Assembly: GCA_022316685.1 (NCBI GenBank)
Contig: JAKJHU010001555.1
Coordinates: 1 to 64,000, forward strand
Origin: Progne subis subis
Lineage: Eukaryota > Chordata > Aves > Passeriformes > Hirundinidae
Length of the DNA: 64,000 bases
Direction of reading: 5' to 3'
The position numbers and the translations under genes are program-made. Below are positions 1 to 10,290 of this stretch, one piece after another. The notes under the pieces are model-generated. The model was not told the origin of the DNA. It saw only the letters and a program-made list of their open reading frames with translations, and searched no databases. How positions within the stretch are numbered: position 1 is the first letter of the stretch; each line of letters opens with the position of its first letter.

Positions 1-318
1 TCCACCCAGAGGGAGGAGCCAAGCATTCCCACCTGGATATAAGCTGAGATTTAAAGCACCAGAAGCAGCCTGGTTTCCACTGGATTCCCAGAGGAAGACC
101 AGACCCATCTGCAACACCAGTGGACCTTCAGAGGAAAACTACACCCTTCTACAGGAGCACTGCTTCTACAAAACCACATCTATCGCTCCAGGAGGACTGC
201 AGCCACGATTTGATTGGACTGCAAGCAACACCCTGAATAACTGGGTGTCAGGTTGTATTCTGACTCTGTCAGCATTTTTTTATTTTACTACTGCATTTTT
301 AGTTTAATTTTTAATTTT
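1..318 (+). mobile_element. LTR fragment of an avian ERV, cut by window edge
   Basis: The segment carries a TATA-like motif (GGATATAAG, about 35-43). It is followed by a transcribed-looking region that matches my memory of a common passerine ERV LTR, with phrases such as 'cactggattcccagagg' and 'ccttcagaggaaaactacac', and ends in a T-rich stretch near 270-318. The U3 start lies before base 1, and no poly(A) signal or CA end is visible, so both ends are truncated. It sits directly upstream of the zinc-finger pseudogene. Family assignment is from memory and was not searched. Confidence 0.6.
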
Positions 319-1856
319 TTAGGTTAGGCTGTGAGGAAAATGCCCCGGGACAGCCAGGCAGGTGAGGAGGAAGTCAGTGCCCTTTTCTCCCTCTCTCCTG
401 CTCCATCTCCCAGCCCAGCATGGCCCCTGGCTGCAGGACAACCCCACTGCCAAGACTTTCCTGCCAGGGATGCAATGGGTGGATCTCCTTCCCCTTCCCT
501 CTGGCACTGAGTCAAATCCCATCCTCTCCTTTTCCTTCCTCCGCAGGCAAGGATCTGAGGATGGAGACCAGGCAGGACAAATCCCGAGGGCAGAACTTCA
601 TGGAAGAATCCATTTTGAGTGGCTCCACTGCGCAGGACTCCAATGGGAAGGAAAAGCCCCAGAGATCCTGCATAAGGGAGGGTTCCAAACCCATCCCAGA
701 GTGCTCAGAGAATGGAAGACCCAGCCTATGCCGGGAAGATGGTCAGAGCTTCAGCCAGAGCTCCCAGCTGATCCAGAACCAGTGATCCAAACTGGGGAAC
801 GGCCCTACAAGTGTGGGGAATGTGGGAAGGGCTTCAAGCACAACTCCACCCTTGTGACCCACGGCATCCACACTGGAGAGAGTCCCTACGAGTGTGGGGA
901 ATGCGGGAAGAGCTTCAGCCAGAGATCCCACCTGATCTGCCACCAGAGGATCCACACTGGGGAGAGGCCCTGTGAGTGTAGGGAATGTGGGATGAGCTTC
1001 AGCCACAGCTCCAGCCTGATCTGCCACCTGAGGATCCACACCAGGGAACGGCCCTACCAGTGTGAACAATGTGGGAAGAGCTTCAACCAGAGCTCCCACT
1101 TGATCCGCCACCAGAATCTCCACGTTGAGGATAGGCCATACAAGTGTGGGGAATGTGGGAAGGGCTTCAGGCAGAGCTCCATCCTGATCCACCACCAGAG
1201 GATCCACACCAGAGAACGGCCCTACGAGTGTGAGCAATGTGGGAAGAGCTTCAGCCACTACTCCCACTTGATCTACCACCAGAACATCCACACTGAGGAA
1301 AGGCCATATAAGTGTGGGGAATGTGGGAAGAGCTTCAACCAGAAGTTCCAACTGACCATCCACCAAAAGATCCACACCGGGGAGAGACCTGAAAATTGTC
1401 CCGAGGTTTCAGAGAAGCTCCAGTCTCCTCCTGCCCCAGGAGATCGATACAGAGGAGAGGTCCTTCCACTGCCCCAGCTGCAGGAAGGGCTTCAAGCACA
1501 ACTCCACCCTCATCATTCACCAGCGTATCCACACTGGGGAAATGCCCTACAAATGTGGGGATTCAGGAAGGGCTTCCACCAGAGCATCCAACTGGTCATC
1601 CACCAAATGATCCACACGGGGGAGAGGCCCAACGAGTGTGGGGAATATGGGATGAGCTTCAGCATAAGCTCCCACCTGATCCGCCACCTGAGGATCCACA
1701 CGTGTCCCGCTTGTGGGAAGAGCTTGTCCAGGAGTCTCACTTGAACAGACACCAATGGGGACACCGGTAAGGGAAGGCCTAAGAGTGCTCCAGCTGCGGG
1801 AAGAGCTTTGTGCACTGCTTCAACTTACTCCTGCCTCAGAGGACCCACATTGACCA
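319..1856 (+). pseudogene. C2H2 zinc-finger gene, terminal exon, frameshifted
   Basis: The final exon starts after a polypyrimidine tract and the acceptor AG near 544-545. It opens with the linker typical of expanded avian zinc-finger genes (KDLRMETRQDKSRGQNF...). That frame stops at 785. The zinc-finger array continues in another frame from about 790 to 1744, so one base has been lost near 783. Seven fingers of the form C-X2-C-X12-H-X3-H with HTGERPY-like linkers are readable between 805 and 1385. The eighth (1396-1545) is shifted into a third frame. The ninth has lost its second Cys (CGEY), and a last finger (about 1787-1850) lies after the stop at 1742-1744. The product would have been a nuclear DNA-binding protein; no KRAB, SCAN or BTB domain is visible. 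The open stretch before 545 is intron, not coding. Pseudogene is the best call; consensus error is the alternative. Confidence 0.8.
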
Positions 1857-2422
1857 GAGAATTGGTGACCTACATTCCCAGCGATCCGCACTGGAAAGAC
1901 ACTGGGCTGGTGGTCCTTTTCTTTGGTGGTCCCTTATATTATTTTGATTCATCTTCATCCCTTTAATACAGATAAAACTGGGGATAAAAATCAACAAAAT
2001 CATCAAAGGCAGCTAAAGCCTCATGTTTTACTAGTATTTCAGGGCAATCTGGAACTTGGGGAGATATTGGGGAGGATTTGGGGGTTTGTAGGGTATTTGG
2101 TGTGCGGTTGTCTTCATTTCTGGGTGCTCAGAGAGATGATAGGGTTTGATCTGTCACCTCAAAATCACTTCATGCTAAAACTACTCCATCTCACCCAAAA
2201 AATTACTTGATTGCACAGCCCCTCAGGGAGGGATGGGGTTGGAAGGGGAATGGGTGAAGTAGGGTGAAAATCAGTAGGGCTGAGGTGGGCAATGGGTGGG
2301 ACAGGATGGGTGGGATGCGGTTTGTGAGGTGTGAAATTGGGGATATAGGGCCTGGGATGGCAGGGGTGGGATGGATTTGGTTTGGGATAGGGGTGATGGG
2401 GTGGGGTCTTCTCGGGATTTCT
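1857..2422. other. Intergenic, G-rich; no gene seen
   Basis: This follows the zinc-finger array. It begins with former 3' UTR-like sequence, and 2225-2405 is rich in GGGATGG and GGTGGG runs. I see no open frame with recognisable homology. It ends at the LTR boundary of ERV1. Confidence 0.5.
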
Positions 2423-3050
2423 TGCTCCGAGATTCAGGTGGTTTTAGAGTCTTTTTGTCCTCTGCAAAGCTCTGAGCCAAACGCAAGAAAGAGACGGAGT
2501 CTTCAGGTTCTGATTTCTCAAGGTTGCATGCTTCATTTATTGTTTCTTATCTTACAATTTTCTCAGTGCCCAACAAAGATCTGTGCAGCTGCCTGGGCAT
2601 CTGGTGACTCCTCCTCGCACTGGGCTGTCACTATCTTTTATACTAATTGCTACGTGTTCTTTATTTATCATTATTTGCCAATACCTATCACTTATACTAA
2701 AAGGTCATCCTACTTTGACCCAATCTCTTGAAACTACTTTGTGCCACCATCACTGCAGAAAATGGAGTGAGGGAAGAAGAAAGAAGAAGCAGGAGACAAC
2801 GCCCCAAATCCCCCATCTTGCTCTCATTCACTTCCGTACTAAAAACCCAAACCTAATATTTTCTCACCCTGTGATAAGCTAAACTACTATCTTTCACACT
2901 CTTGTGGCTTGCAATCCTTCCTGCAGTGCAGGAAGCCTTTCCCATGGACTGAGATCAAAGCCAATGCCGCTCTGGGCCAGGGTCCCAGACCCCCCCTGTC
3001 CAGGTCCCTGACCCTCCAGGGCAGCCAAAGGAATGCCCTGGACTCCAACA
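2423..3050 (-). repeat. ERV1 3' LTR
   Basis: On the minus strand it starts TGTTGGAGTCC at 3050 and ends ...GAGCA at 2423. It aligns with 7535-8159 almost end to end; shared stretches include the phrase around 2455-2480 and 'ctatcttttatactaattgct' (about 2630-2650). A third copy of the same LTR family lies at 32607-33249. Confidence 0.85.
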
Positions 3051-4183
3051 TCTCCCCCTCCTGTTTGAACTAAAAACACCTCTTCGGCAACCTTGTCCAT
3101 GGCTTGCCATATGCATCGAAGCAAACACGGCAAGATCATGAGAAGAATTACAAGCCCTACTAAAATATATACAAATGTTTTTAAAGTTCCCTTCCACAAT
3201 GGTGAAAGGTCAAACAAATTGAACATACCATCCATCCATGACTCAGTTACCTCTCCAAGTTTGTTCACACTCTCCTGCAATTGCTTGATGTTCTCATGAA
3301 TGGATTTGGAATGATCTGACAAATTCATGCAGCACATTCCCTCAAATTCCTCACACCCATGCCTGTGGGTCAGCAAAAGATCATCAATCGCTGCCCTGTT
3401 TTTGAGACTTGCTCATCTTACACTGTCAATGTCTACCAACACGTCACTCAGTGCAAGAGAGATGGCTCAGGCATGTTTGCTCAGCTAACAACCCACTCGA
3501 TCCAACTGTGTCAAGGCTGCTTCTGAACTGATTTTTTCCCTCTATGTTTTTGTTCTCTCATCAGTGTCATGTTGAGTGTTAGCAATGAACGCATTCCACT
3601 GCTGCATGGACCACCTGTGGCATTTGCAGGAATTGTGGGCCAAATCTTGTCCCCACAAATGAAAAAGTTTCCCCTCAGCAACTGAATCGGGAAATGATTG
3701 GATGGTTTCTTCAGCATCTTAGTGTAATTACACCAAAACAATGAATTTCTGTAAAAATTGAGGTTTGGAGTGACGTCTGTAACTTAATTTTCTGCCACTC
3801 CAGAAAGGCCGAATTTCACACAGAATTGCTTTTGGACCGATCAAAGAATTTCCAGTTCCTGGGGTTCAAAAGGAGCCACAGGAAGGAATTTCATCCAAAC
3901 ATCCCATTGGTCTACTGGATTTACAATGGACTTTGAAATCACTGGAGGGATTTTTCTGGAATCAGCCATTCGCTCACTGGCAACTCCACTAAACATGTTG
4001 AAAAAGGTTTCCCTGGCTTTGAGTGTGTCAGGCAGATGGTATCAAACCTGATGCATTGCCTAGATTTTCCCAAACATTCTCTTTTGGTTGAGCCACGGAC
4101 AAAACTGCCGCACTGCTCAAGACAACCAAGGAGAGAATGAGGCACAAGGATAGTTCTTTCATTTTCAATGCTGTCTTTTCCAT
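2894..4183 (-). pseudogene. ERV1 env remnant (gamma-type TM with CX6CC)
   Basis: The likely env start is the Met at 4183, followed by a charged n-region and a hydrophobic signal peptide (about 4165-4085). The surface-subunit N-terminus is readable to about 3940 with a frame change near 4030. A second surface piece with a glycine-proline-cysteine motif lies at 3511-3741. The transmembrane subunit is open from 3376 to 2894. It has CEEFEGMCC (a CX6CC motif, residues 8-16 of that frame), a heptad-like helix, and a membrane span at about residues 66-90. Its open frame runs through the polypurine tract and about 155 bp into U3. Parts of the surface subunit between the pieces are lost or frameshifted, and a clear furin site is not preserved. 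It is not a functional envelope. Confidence 0.75.
3051..3062 (-). other. ERV1 polypurine tract
   Basis: On the minus strand this reads AGGAGGGGGAGA and abuts the TG start of the 3' LTR. That is the expected position and composition of the plus-strand DNA primer of a retrovirus. Confidence 0.85.
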
Positions 4184-4227
4184 GGGAATTCCTAGAAATG
4201 CAACGCCACCCAAGCCCGAAGGAAAAC

Positions 4228-5123
4228 TCAAATCCCAGAGTCTCTTTTGCGCGTAGAACGAAGGGATGTCTGCTGTCTTGACACGGCTCTCGTCTGCGTG
4301 CCCACTTCTCTTCCTCCGATCTTGGGGTCTGTCTCTGCTTTCTGGACTTGGTACGATTTCACGTGCTTTGCTGCCAGTCCAGCTGCTGTGAAGACACAAG
4401 CAAATCCCTTGCCCCAAGTTATTAATTTGAATGGTTTCTCAATTTGCCCTCTTTCTGGGTTTCTGATCAGAACCAAAGGATTTTCCTTCAGTTTCGCTTT
4501 TGGATTGACCGCTCCCATGGATGCAGGAGAGTGCACAAGCTCACAATCAGGACAAGCACTAATGATTTCCTTTGCCTGACTTTTGGAAATGTGAAAACTT
4601 CTCATTAGTACTTGAGCATTCTGATGAAAGAATGCAGGATTCAATTTTGCCTGTTCAAAAATGTTTGGTAAAGTCCTTAAAATTGTCATGGTCAATTTGT
4701 CTGCTTGTGCACTGTCTTCTGCCAAAAATCCCAGGAGGGATGAATGTGCCCTCATGTCAGAGATAAAGTATTTATGTTTTCTGTTTTGCAACAATATCCT
4801 CATGCACAGCAAATATGAATACAAATTTTCATTGTCAACCTTTCTCAAAAGTGAATCTCCAAGTTTCCGACCACACCACCTGTGATCAAACCAAAAGGTT
4901 GCTGAAACAGCTCAAAAGCTCTGACCACTGCTGTTAATTCCACTGTTTGTGTGACCCTTGTACTATTCTTATATCTGATTCTACTCTCCTTGATGTCATC
5001 CTTTGGCTTTTCCCTGAAACTTATTTTTGCTTCAACAATCTGTGACTTGGGAAATGAATAGTACAAACACCAGAGTAATCTAACAATGCAATCTGCAAGT
5101 TCTCTGATTTCTGCAATGCCCAA
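4228..5123 (-). pseudogene. ERV1 pol remnant: RNase H tail and coreless integrase
   Basis: From 5123 the frame gives the RNase H middle (TQTVELTAVVRAF, betaretrovirus style). After a frame change near 4850 it runs through the RNase H C-terminus into the integrase zinc-binding domain (HQNAQ..., FHISKSQA..., CPDC; residues about 75-102). Directly afterwards it jumps to the integrase C-terminal domain (LITWGKGFACV, residues 132-142). The whole DDE catalytic core (about 150 residues) is absent with no frame loss, which indicates a precise deletion. One of the paired zinc-ligand histidines also seems to be replaced. The protein could not integrate DNA. It stops at 4228, just before the env start. 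Confidence 0.75.
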
Positions 5124-5220
5124 TCAAAATATTCTTTTTTCAAAGGCAGGTAAATTGTTGTAAAATCTTTGCCTGCCATTGTTTGCAGCCTGGTCCTAGT
5201 TTTGATGATGATCTGAGCTA

Positions 5221-5870
5221 TCATTTCAGACTTGTGAGGATCATCCTCGGAGACCTGTAAGATAAAAAATTCCACTCTAAAATCAACAATGGGTCTTTCT
5301 GTGATGAATCCCACTGAAAAATCAACCCATACAATGGTATTTTTTCTCCCAACACTGCAAGAAAGAAAGGCAATGATGTTACAAAACAATCCCCTTTCAA
5401 GAGATTCATCAGATCCCTGACAACTTCACGATCCAAACTCTCCCATCTCGGGTTTACATTCTGTGTACCATAAATTACTGGCATACTCATGCCCTTTGCA
5501 CCGATTAAACATTTCTTTGTGTCTGTCCAGTGTGTTGGACGGAATTCTGGCTTGGCAGAAGCTTGTGCGGTGTCTGCCTCTGAATTTGTCTCCTTTGTTT
5601 GTGACTTTGCTGCTGCTCCATCCTCTCCAGGATGTTTTGGAAGCTGCACGTCATGTGGTCCTGTTTCTTTTTCTTTCTCCCGCTGAACAGGAACCAGAGT
5701 TTGCTGAGCATCCTCAAATTTTTCTGCAGCTTCTTTCCTTGGAAACACCTGTAAAATCTGAGATATTTTTGGACGCGCCCCCGTCCGTGACATCTCGGCA
5801 GCTGTTTCTGAATCCTCACAAGCAACCGATTCAGGAACTGGCAAACTGCCAGCGGGCGGAGCCTGGCCCC
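5221..5870 (-). pseudogene. ERV1 gag remnant
   Basis: This open frame on the minus strand starts at 5844. It is rich in charged residues, Q and E, then carries a capsid-N-terminus-like stretch (MPVIYGTQNVNPRWESLD, about residues 120-137) resembling betaretroviral capsid starts. Downstream the frame departs from any gag pattern I recognise and breaks near 5221-5400. No major homology region or CCHC knuckle was found, so the capsid C-terminus and nucleocapsid are missing. Similarity is inferred from a short stretch only. Confidence 0.5.
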
Positions 5871-7340
5871 GTGGCCTCAGCCACCTAGGGGTGGTACTTT
5901 CGAGGCTCTCTCTGCCTCAGCTACGCCCCGTCCCTGCCTGCTCCGTCTCTGCTTGTCCCGCCCCTGCCCGCTCCGGCCCGGCCATCTCTGGTGGGATATC
6001 CCGCCCCCTCTCACACTCAGAACTCGTCCTCCCTGCTTTGTCATTTGAATCTGCCCCCCTCTGAACAAAATTGCGCTTTAGACTTTTCCCTGCCTCTGCC
6101 GCGCCTGCGTTTGAACATGCCGCATGGCTTTCTGGGTTCGTAGTTCTCGACTGGTACTTTCGGTTTTTCATCCTCTCTCGGCGCTCCGCGACGCGAATGT
6201 GTTTTGAGCTATGTGTCCCCTAGCTTGTGTCATCAGCGTGCGCCAGGCTGCCCGCTCGGCCCCCGGGTCTCCTCCCGTTCCAGCTCTGTTGTTTGCTGTC
6301 CCACACCCTCCGCGATCTGCGCCTGTTCCTCCCCATGCGTTTTCCCACCGCGTCCCGCAGCACCCCACCGCGCTCCGACGCGATTCGGTCCCCTGCGCAG
6401 CCTCGCCTCCCCGCACAGTTTCGCCTCCCCGCTGTTCTGCAAACTGACTCCCGCGATCTGCCTCTATCCGCCGACGCGTCCTCTAACTGCGCACCCCCGC
6501 GCTCTGACGCACCCTGATGAGATGGGTTAGGACTGGCTTCCCGCGCACGCCGCTTCCCCGGCGTCTCGCCCGCTCTGCCTTCTCCCCTCGCGCTCTGTTC
6601 CTCCACGGAGAGGGAAAGGAGCCGCAAAATGATGTCCCGCGGTGACTTTGGGGGGTTAAAGAGAGTCCTCCCCCCCTCTCTTGGGAAGAATGTGGGGTGA
6701 GCTCTGGAACTGCTTGAAACAAGAGCATGTCCAACCCCTGTTCTTTCGGTGAATTAAAAGCTTCCTTTTTCTTGGAATTAATTTTGGGGTTTCTGACGAG
6801 CTTCCTGACGAATCTTGAAATGCATGAGAGTTCCCCCCTCCTCTATCCCCCGGAGGAGCTATGACCTTGAAGATAGCATTCCTGTGTCTCCTGGCACTCC
6901 TTGCCCTACAGATAAAGCTCTGCTATCTTGTTTTTGCTGCACGTTGGCAGCTTTCGAATCCCGGGATTTTCACTGCTGTTTTCTGTTATAACTTCTAACT
7001 TAATTCTCCCCGCTGCGGGTACAAACCTCACAGCTATTCTGTCTTTCTTCTGTCTAGAAATCTTGTGAAATGTTAGATCCCATGGTGTGTGTTCTAAATC
7101 TCACTGTCTTACCAAAAACCGAAAGGCTTGCTGCAGCTGTGTCCAGTCCGCCTCAGTGACTGTCCTGATCACTGCCCGCAGATCTCAGGGTGACGGGTTC
7201 CAGGGCCCCTTGGAAAACCGTCGTCTAGGACGAACCGAAAACAAGGTGTTCTTCTTCTTGCCAGATGGTGTTTCTTTTCCGATGGTGTCTGTTTGGCTTT
7301 GATCTTCCGAGAGCTTTGATGTTGCTGCAGAGGTTTTGTT
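5871..7340 (-). other. ERV1 5' region: GC-rich gag/leader sequence
   Basis: The segment 5870-6640 is unusually GC- and CpG-rich compared with the rest of the provirus. It holds several overlapping Arg/Pro/Gly-rich frames on both strands but no single convincing one. The segment 6740-7340 is AT-richer leader. Matrix-coding sequence is expected here, but I could not recognise a matrix domain or a myristoylated start. Confidence 0.4.
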
Positions 7341-7519
7341 TTGCCTGTTCAGGATTGCTAGATGTTGCACACCCAGAGACGTCTGTGGCTGCCTGACCAG
7401 AGACGCCAGGTGTTTCTGCCCACTCAGAGATGGCAGTGGTTTCTGTGCCCTCTCAGGGACGCCAGTTGTCGCTGTCCCATCTGGGGTGCCAGTGGTTTCT
7501 CTGCACCCAGGGACAGCAG
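7341..7519 (-). repeat. Tandem array of ~24-29 bp primer-site-like units in ERV1 leader
   Basis: Seven degenerate units lie directly inside the 5' LTR. On the minus strand each centres on a phrase like CTGGCGTCCCTGAGAGGGCA, separated by CAGAAACCA-type linkers. The core begins TGG and sits where the tRNA primer-binding site belongs. I could not match it confidently to one tRNA. The array looks like serial duplication of the primer-site region. Confidence 0.6.
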
Positions 7520-7534
7520 TTGTTGAGGGCTGCT

Positions 7535-8159
7535 TGCTGGAGCTTAAATTCCCGCATTCAGGTGGCTTTAGAGTCTTTTTTGCCCTCTGCAAAGCTCTGA
7601 GCCAAACGCAGGAAAAGACGGAGTCTTCAAGGTTGCATGCTTCGTGTTTATTAGTTCTTATCTTACAATTTTCTCAGTGTCCTACAAGATGTTTGCTGCG
7701 GCTCGGACATCTGGTGACTCCCCCGTCCCAGGGCTGTCCTTATCTTTTATACTAATTGCTATATTCAATATTTACTATTTATTACCAATGTCTATCACTA
7801 TTACAAAAAGGTCTCTTTACTTTGATCCAATCCTCACAAACTACTTTGTGCCAACGTCACTGCAGAAATGGAGCGAGGGAAGAAGAAAGAAGAAGGAGGC
7901 AACGCCCCAAATTCTCCATCTTGTCCCCATTCACTTCAATACAAGAAATCCAAAACCACTGTTTTTCTCACCCTGTGATATACTAAACTACATCTTTTAC
8001 ACTCTTGTGGCCTGCAATGCTTCCTGCAGTGCAAGAAGCCTCTCCCATGGACTGAAATCAAATCCAGTGTCTCTCTGAGCTCTGGGCTGTGGTCCCAGAC
8101 CCCCCTGCCCAGGTCTCTGACCCTCCAGGGCAACCAAAGGAATGCCCTGGACTCCAACA
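7535..8159 (-). repeat. ERV1 5' LTR
   Basis: Same family and orientation as 2423-3050. On the minus strand it starts TGTTGGAGTCC at 8159 and ends ...CCAGCA at 7535. It differs from the 3' LTR by scattered substitutions and short indels. The block A duplication starts immediately to its right. Confidence 0.85.
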
Positions 8160-8314
8160 AAAGGTCACCTGTGCCAGCCTGGCTCTGTCAGCCCCTGGGG
8201 CAGGGCAGGGAAAGGCCAGAGAAGGGGCTGGCTTTGGCTGCTGGATGTGGGCTCCAGCAGAGACAAGGAGGAGTCAAGGCAGTGGATGGAGTCCAGTGAG
8301 CAGCCCCTTCTCCC

Positions 8315-8470
8315 CATGCAATCCTGGAATGCTTTGGATGGGAAGAGCTCTGCAGTGCTCATCTCATCCAAACCTCTGCCATGAGCAGGGACATCTTTCA
8401 CCAGATCAGGTTGTTCAGAGCCCTGTCCCAGCTGGACTTGAATGTTTCCAGGGATGGGGCATTGACCACC
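8315..8470 (-). mobile_element. CR1 LINE 3'-end fragment
   Basis: This matches the reversed 3' region of avian CR1: 'ggaatgctttggatgggaagag', then 'ctgccatgagcagggacatctttcacc', then 'ccagggatggggcat'. It is a short, diverged fragment embedded in block A. The homologous end in block D is broken by ERV3. Confidence 0.65.
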
Positions 8471-9119
8471 TGCAGCCCCCCACATCCCCCCTGGCCATGG
8501 AACCTGGCTGCAGAAATGGGTCCTTGGGTGCTTTCCAAGGAAACTTGAAGGGATGAGGGATCCAAAGCCAGCAGTGGGGTCAGTGCAGTGTCCATGGCCA
8601 CAGCCCCTTGCAATGGCCCAGGGCAGGTTGGGATGATGATCCACCCTCACTCCTGGCCCAGGGCAGGGCTGCAGTGCTCTTGGTGGCACCTTGGGCTTGG
8701 CACACACTTGAGGAGGGTTTCTGTTTTCACTGGGGAAACTCAGGAGTTTTAGATTGCTTCAAAAATGAAGAAAAATCCCTCTTTGCTTAATGTGCAGCCA
8801 GGACTCCAAGGAAAGCAGGTCCCAGGTGAGGGAGAGGATGGGGTTGGGGAATGTGGAGCAAGGTTGTCCACACTGGGTCAGATCCCAAAGCACAGCTTCT
8901 CTGAGCAGGCCAGACCTCCTTGGGAGACCCTGGTTCAGTATCAACCACAGAATGCTGCAATCACCTCTTGTGTAATGAGAACAGTAATGAAATACATCCT
9001 TGAAAATAAGAATACATTTCTTAGAAGCTCTTTGAAATATTTCTCCATAACTGCAGCAGGAAAATTCCTAATGAATGGCACTAGACCAGAGGGAACTCAA
9101 GGCATAGCCATGGTTTTCA

Positions 9120-10290
9120 GGATTGCTTGATCCTGATGAGCCCTGTGGTGGATTTGGTGTTAAACCCTGGAACCTCAGGGCCTGAGAGGAGATTGCACAA
9201 ACCTTTCCAGGAGTGGAAGTCAGAAGAAAAACCCAAAGTGTCTCGATGCATCAATGGGTCCCACAGAGGTCCATTCCAACACAGGCTCCTCCTGGAGTCC
9301 ATGAAGGAGAGAACTGGAGGCCAGAATGGCACAAAAAACCTCTCAGAGACTCAGTAGTAAAAAGAAGTACTTAAAATAATTCTGTGTACCTTGAAGAATT
9401 AATGAGTCCCACTGAGTGTTGTTACTAGCTAAGAATCTCAATGGACTAATTAAAGCAGATAATTGGGGCCATGATTGCACAAACCTCTCAGACTCTTTTT
9501 TAACCCAGTTTTGTGCCAAAAAAAAAGTTCTTCAATACCTTGACTACCCTGAAGTATTAATAAGCCCCACTGTTTTTACTGAAGAGAATCCCAAGGGATT
9601 TATTAAAGTAGATATTTGGGGACATGATTGCACAGTCATTCTCATAGTCAGTTCTAAAAGGGCAACACCAAGTACCTTTAAAAACCTGAAGTTCCTTGAA
9701 GTATTAATGAGCCCCACTGAGTGTTGTTACAAAGCCTCTCAAGGGACTAATTAGAGCAGTAATTGCAGGCCATGATTGCACAAACCTCTCACAGACCCAA
9801 GCAAAAGCAAAACCCAAAGTCCTTTGAAAAACCTGCAGTCCCTGGGAGCATTCAGGAGCCCCCCAGGGCCATTGCTGACCAAGGCTCCCCAGGGACTCCT
9901 TCCAGCACATCCTTGAGGCCACTGGCATGTGAGGGGGATGCTGAGGGCAGCACAAGGGGCTGACAGTGCCCAGCCTTGCTGGGGCTGTGCCAGGAGGCCC
10001 CAGGGCCTCAGGACAAGGTGTCTCCTCACAGCCCTTGGTGGCACAGAGGCTGCTGTGCCCCAGGCACAAGACTTGGCTTCTCTTTGTCCCCACCTGTCAT
10101 CACTGCCTCCAGTTCTCTGCTCTGCCTGGGGCCTGGGGACACTTTCTCTGTCCTGTCCCTCAGTGGGACCCATTAAAACTTCAAGAAACTTTGGAGTTGG
10201 ATTCTGACTTGGAGTTCCTGAGAGGTTTCTTCAGCTCCCTCTCAGGGACTGATGTTCAGGGCCTCAGCACAAAGCCCGAGAGGGTCATTA
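9120..10290 (+). repeat. ~150-bp degenerate tandem array (copy in block A)
   Basis: Recurring anchors are GAGCCCCACTG or GGGTCCCAC, near 9137, 9256, 9404, 9562, 9709, 9853 and 10168, each followed by GCACAAACCTCTCAGAGAC-like phrases. Spacing is roughly 120-155 bp. The units are strongly diverged from one another, yet the array is shared with block D (54890-55990, inverted), and its last part with block C (about 35950-36110). The array therefore predates the block duplications. Confidence 0.65.

Larger units (their letters stand above)
2423..8159 (-). mobile_element. ERV1: deleted betaretrovirus-like provirus
   Basis: Two LTRs in the same orientation (2423-3050 and 7535-8159, 628 and 625 bp) flank about 4.5 kb that reads on the minus strand. 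The order is leader, gag, RNase H and integrase pieces, env, polypurine tract, 3' LTR. The pol pieces are betaretrovirus-like (ERVK class). The env transmembrane subunit has the CX6CC motif of gamma/alpha-type Env. Most of the gag C-terminus, nucleocapsid, protease and reverse transcriptase are missing between about 5400 and 5100. The integrase catalytic core is missing as well. The LTRs have diverged by many substitutions and small indels, so this is not a recent insertion. The bases outside the two LTRs do not form a matching target duplication. Confidence 0.85.

Noticed and set aside
362..545. Coding start at 362 for a 460-residue zinc-finger protein
   Set aside because: The sequence before the acceptor AG at 544-545 is intronic, and the true linker lies in another frame.
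7341..7519. CRISPR-like array
   Set aside because: Units are contiguous, degenerate and without unique spacers, in an avian provirus leader.
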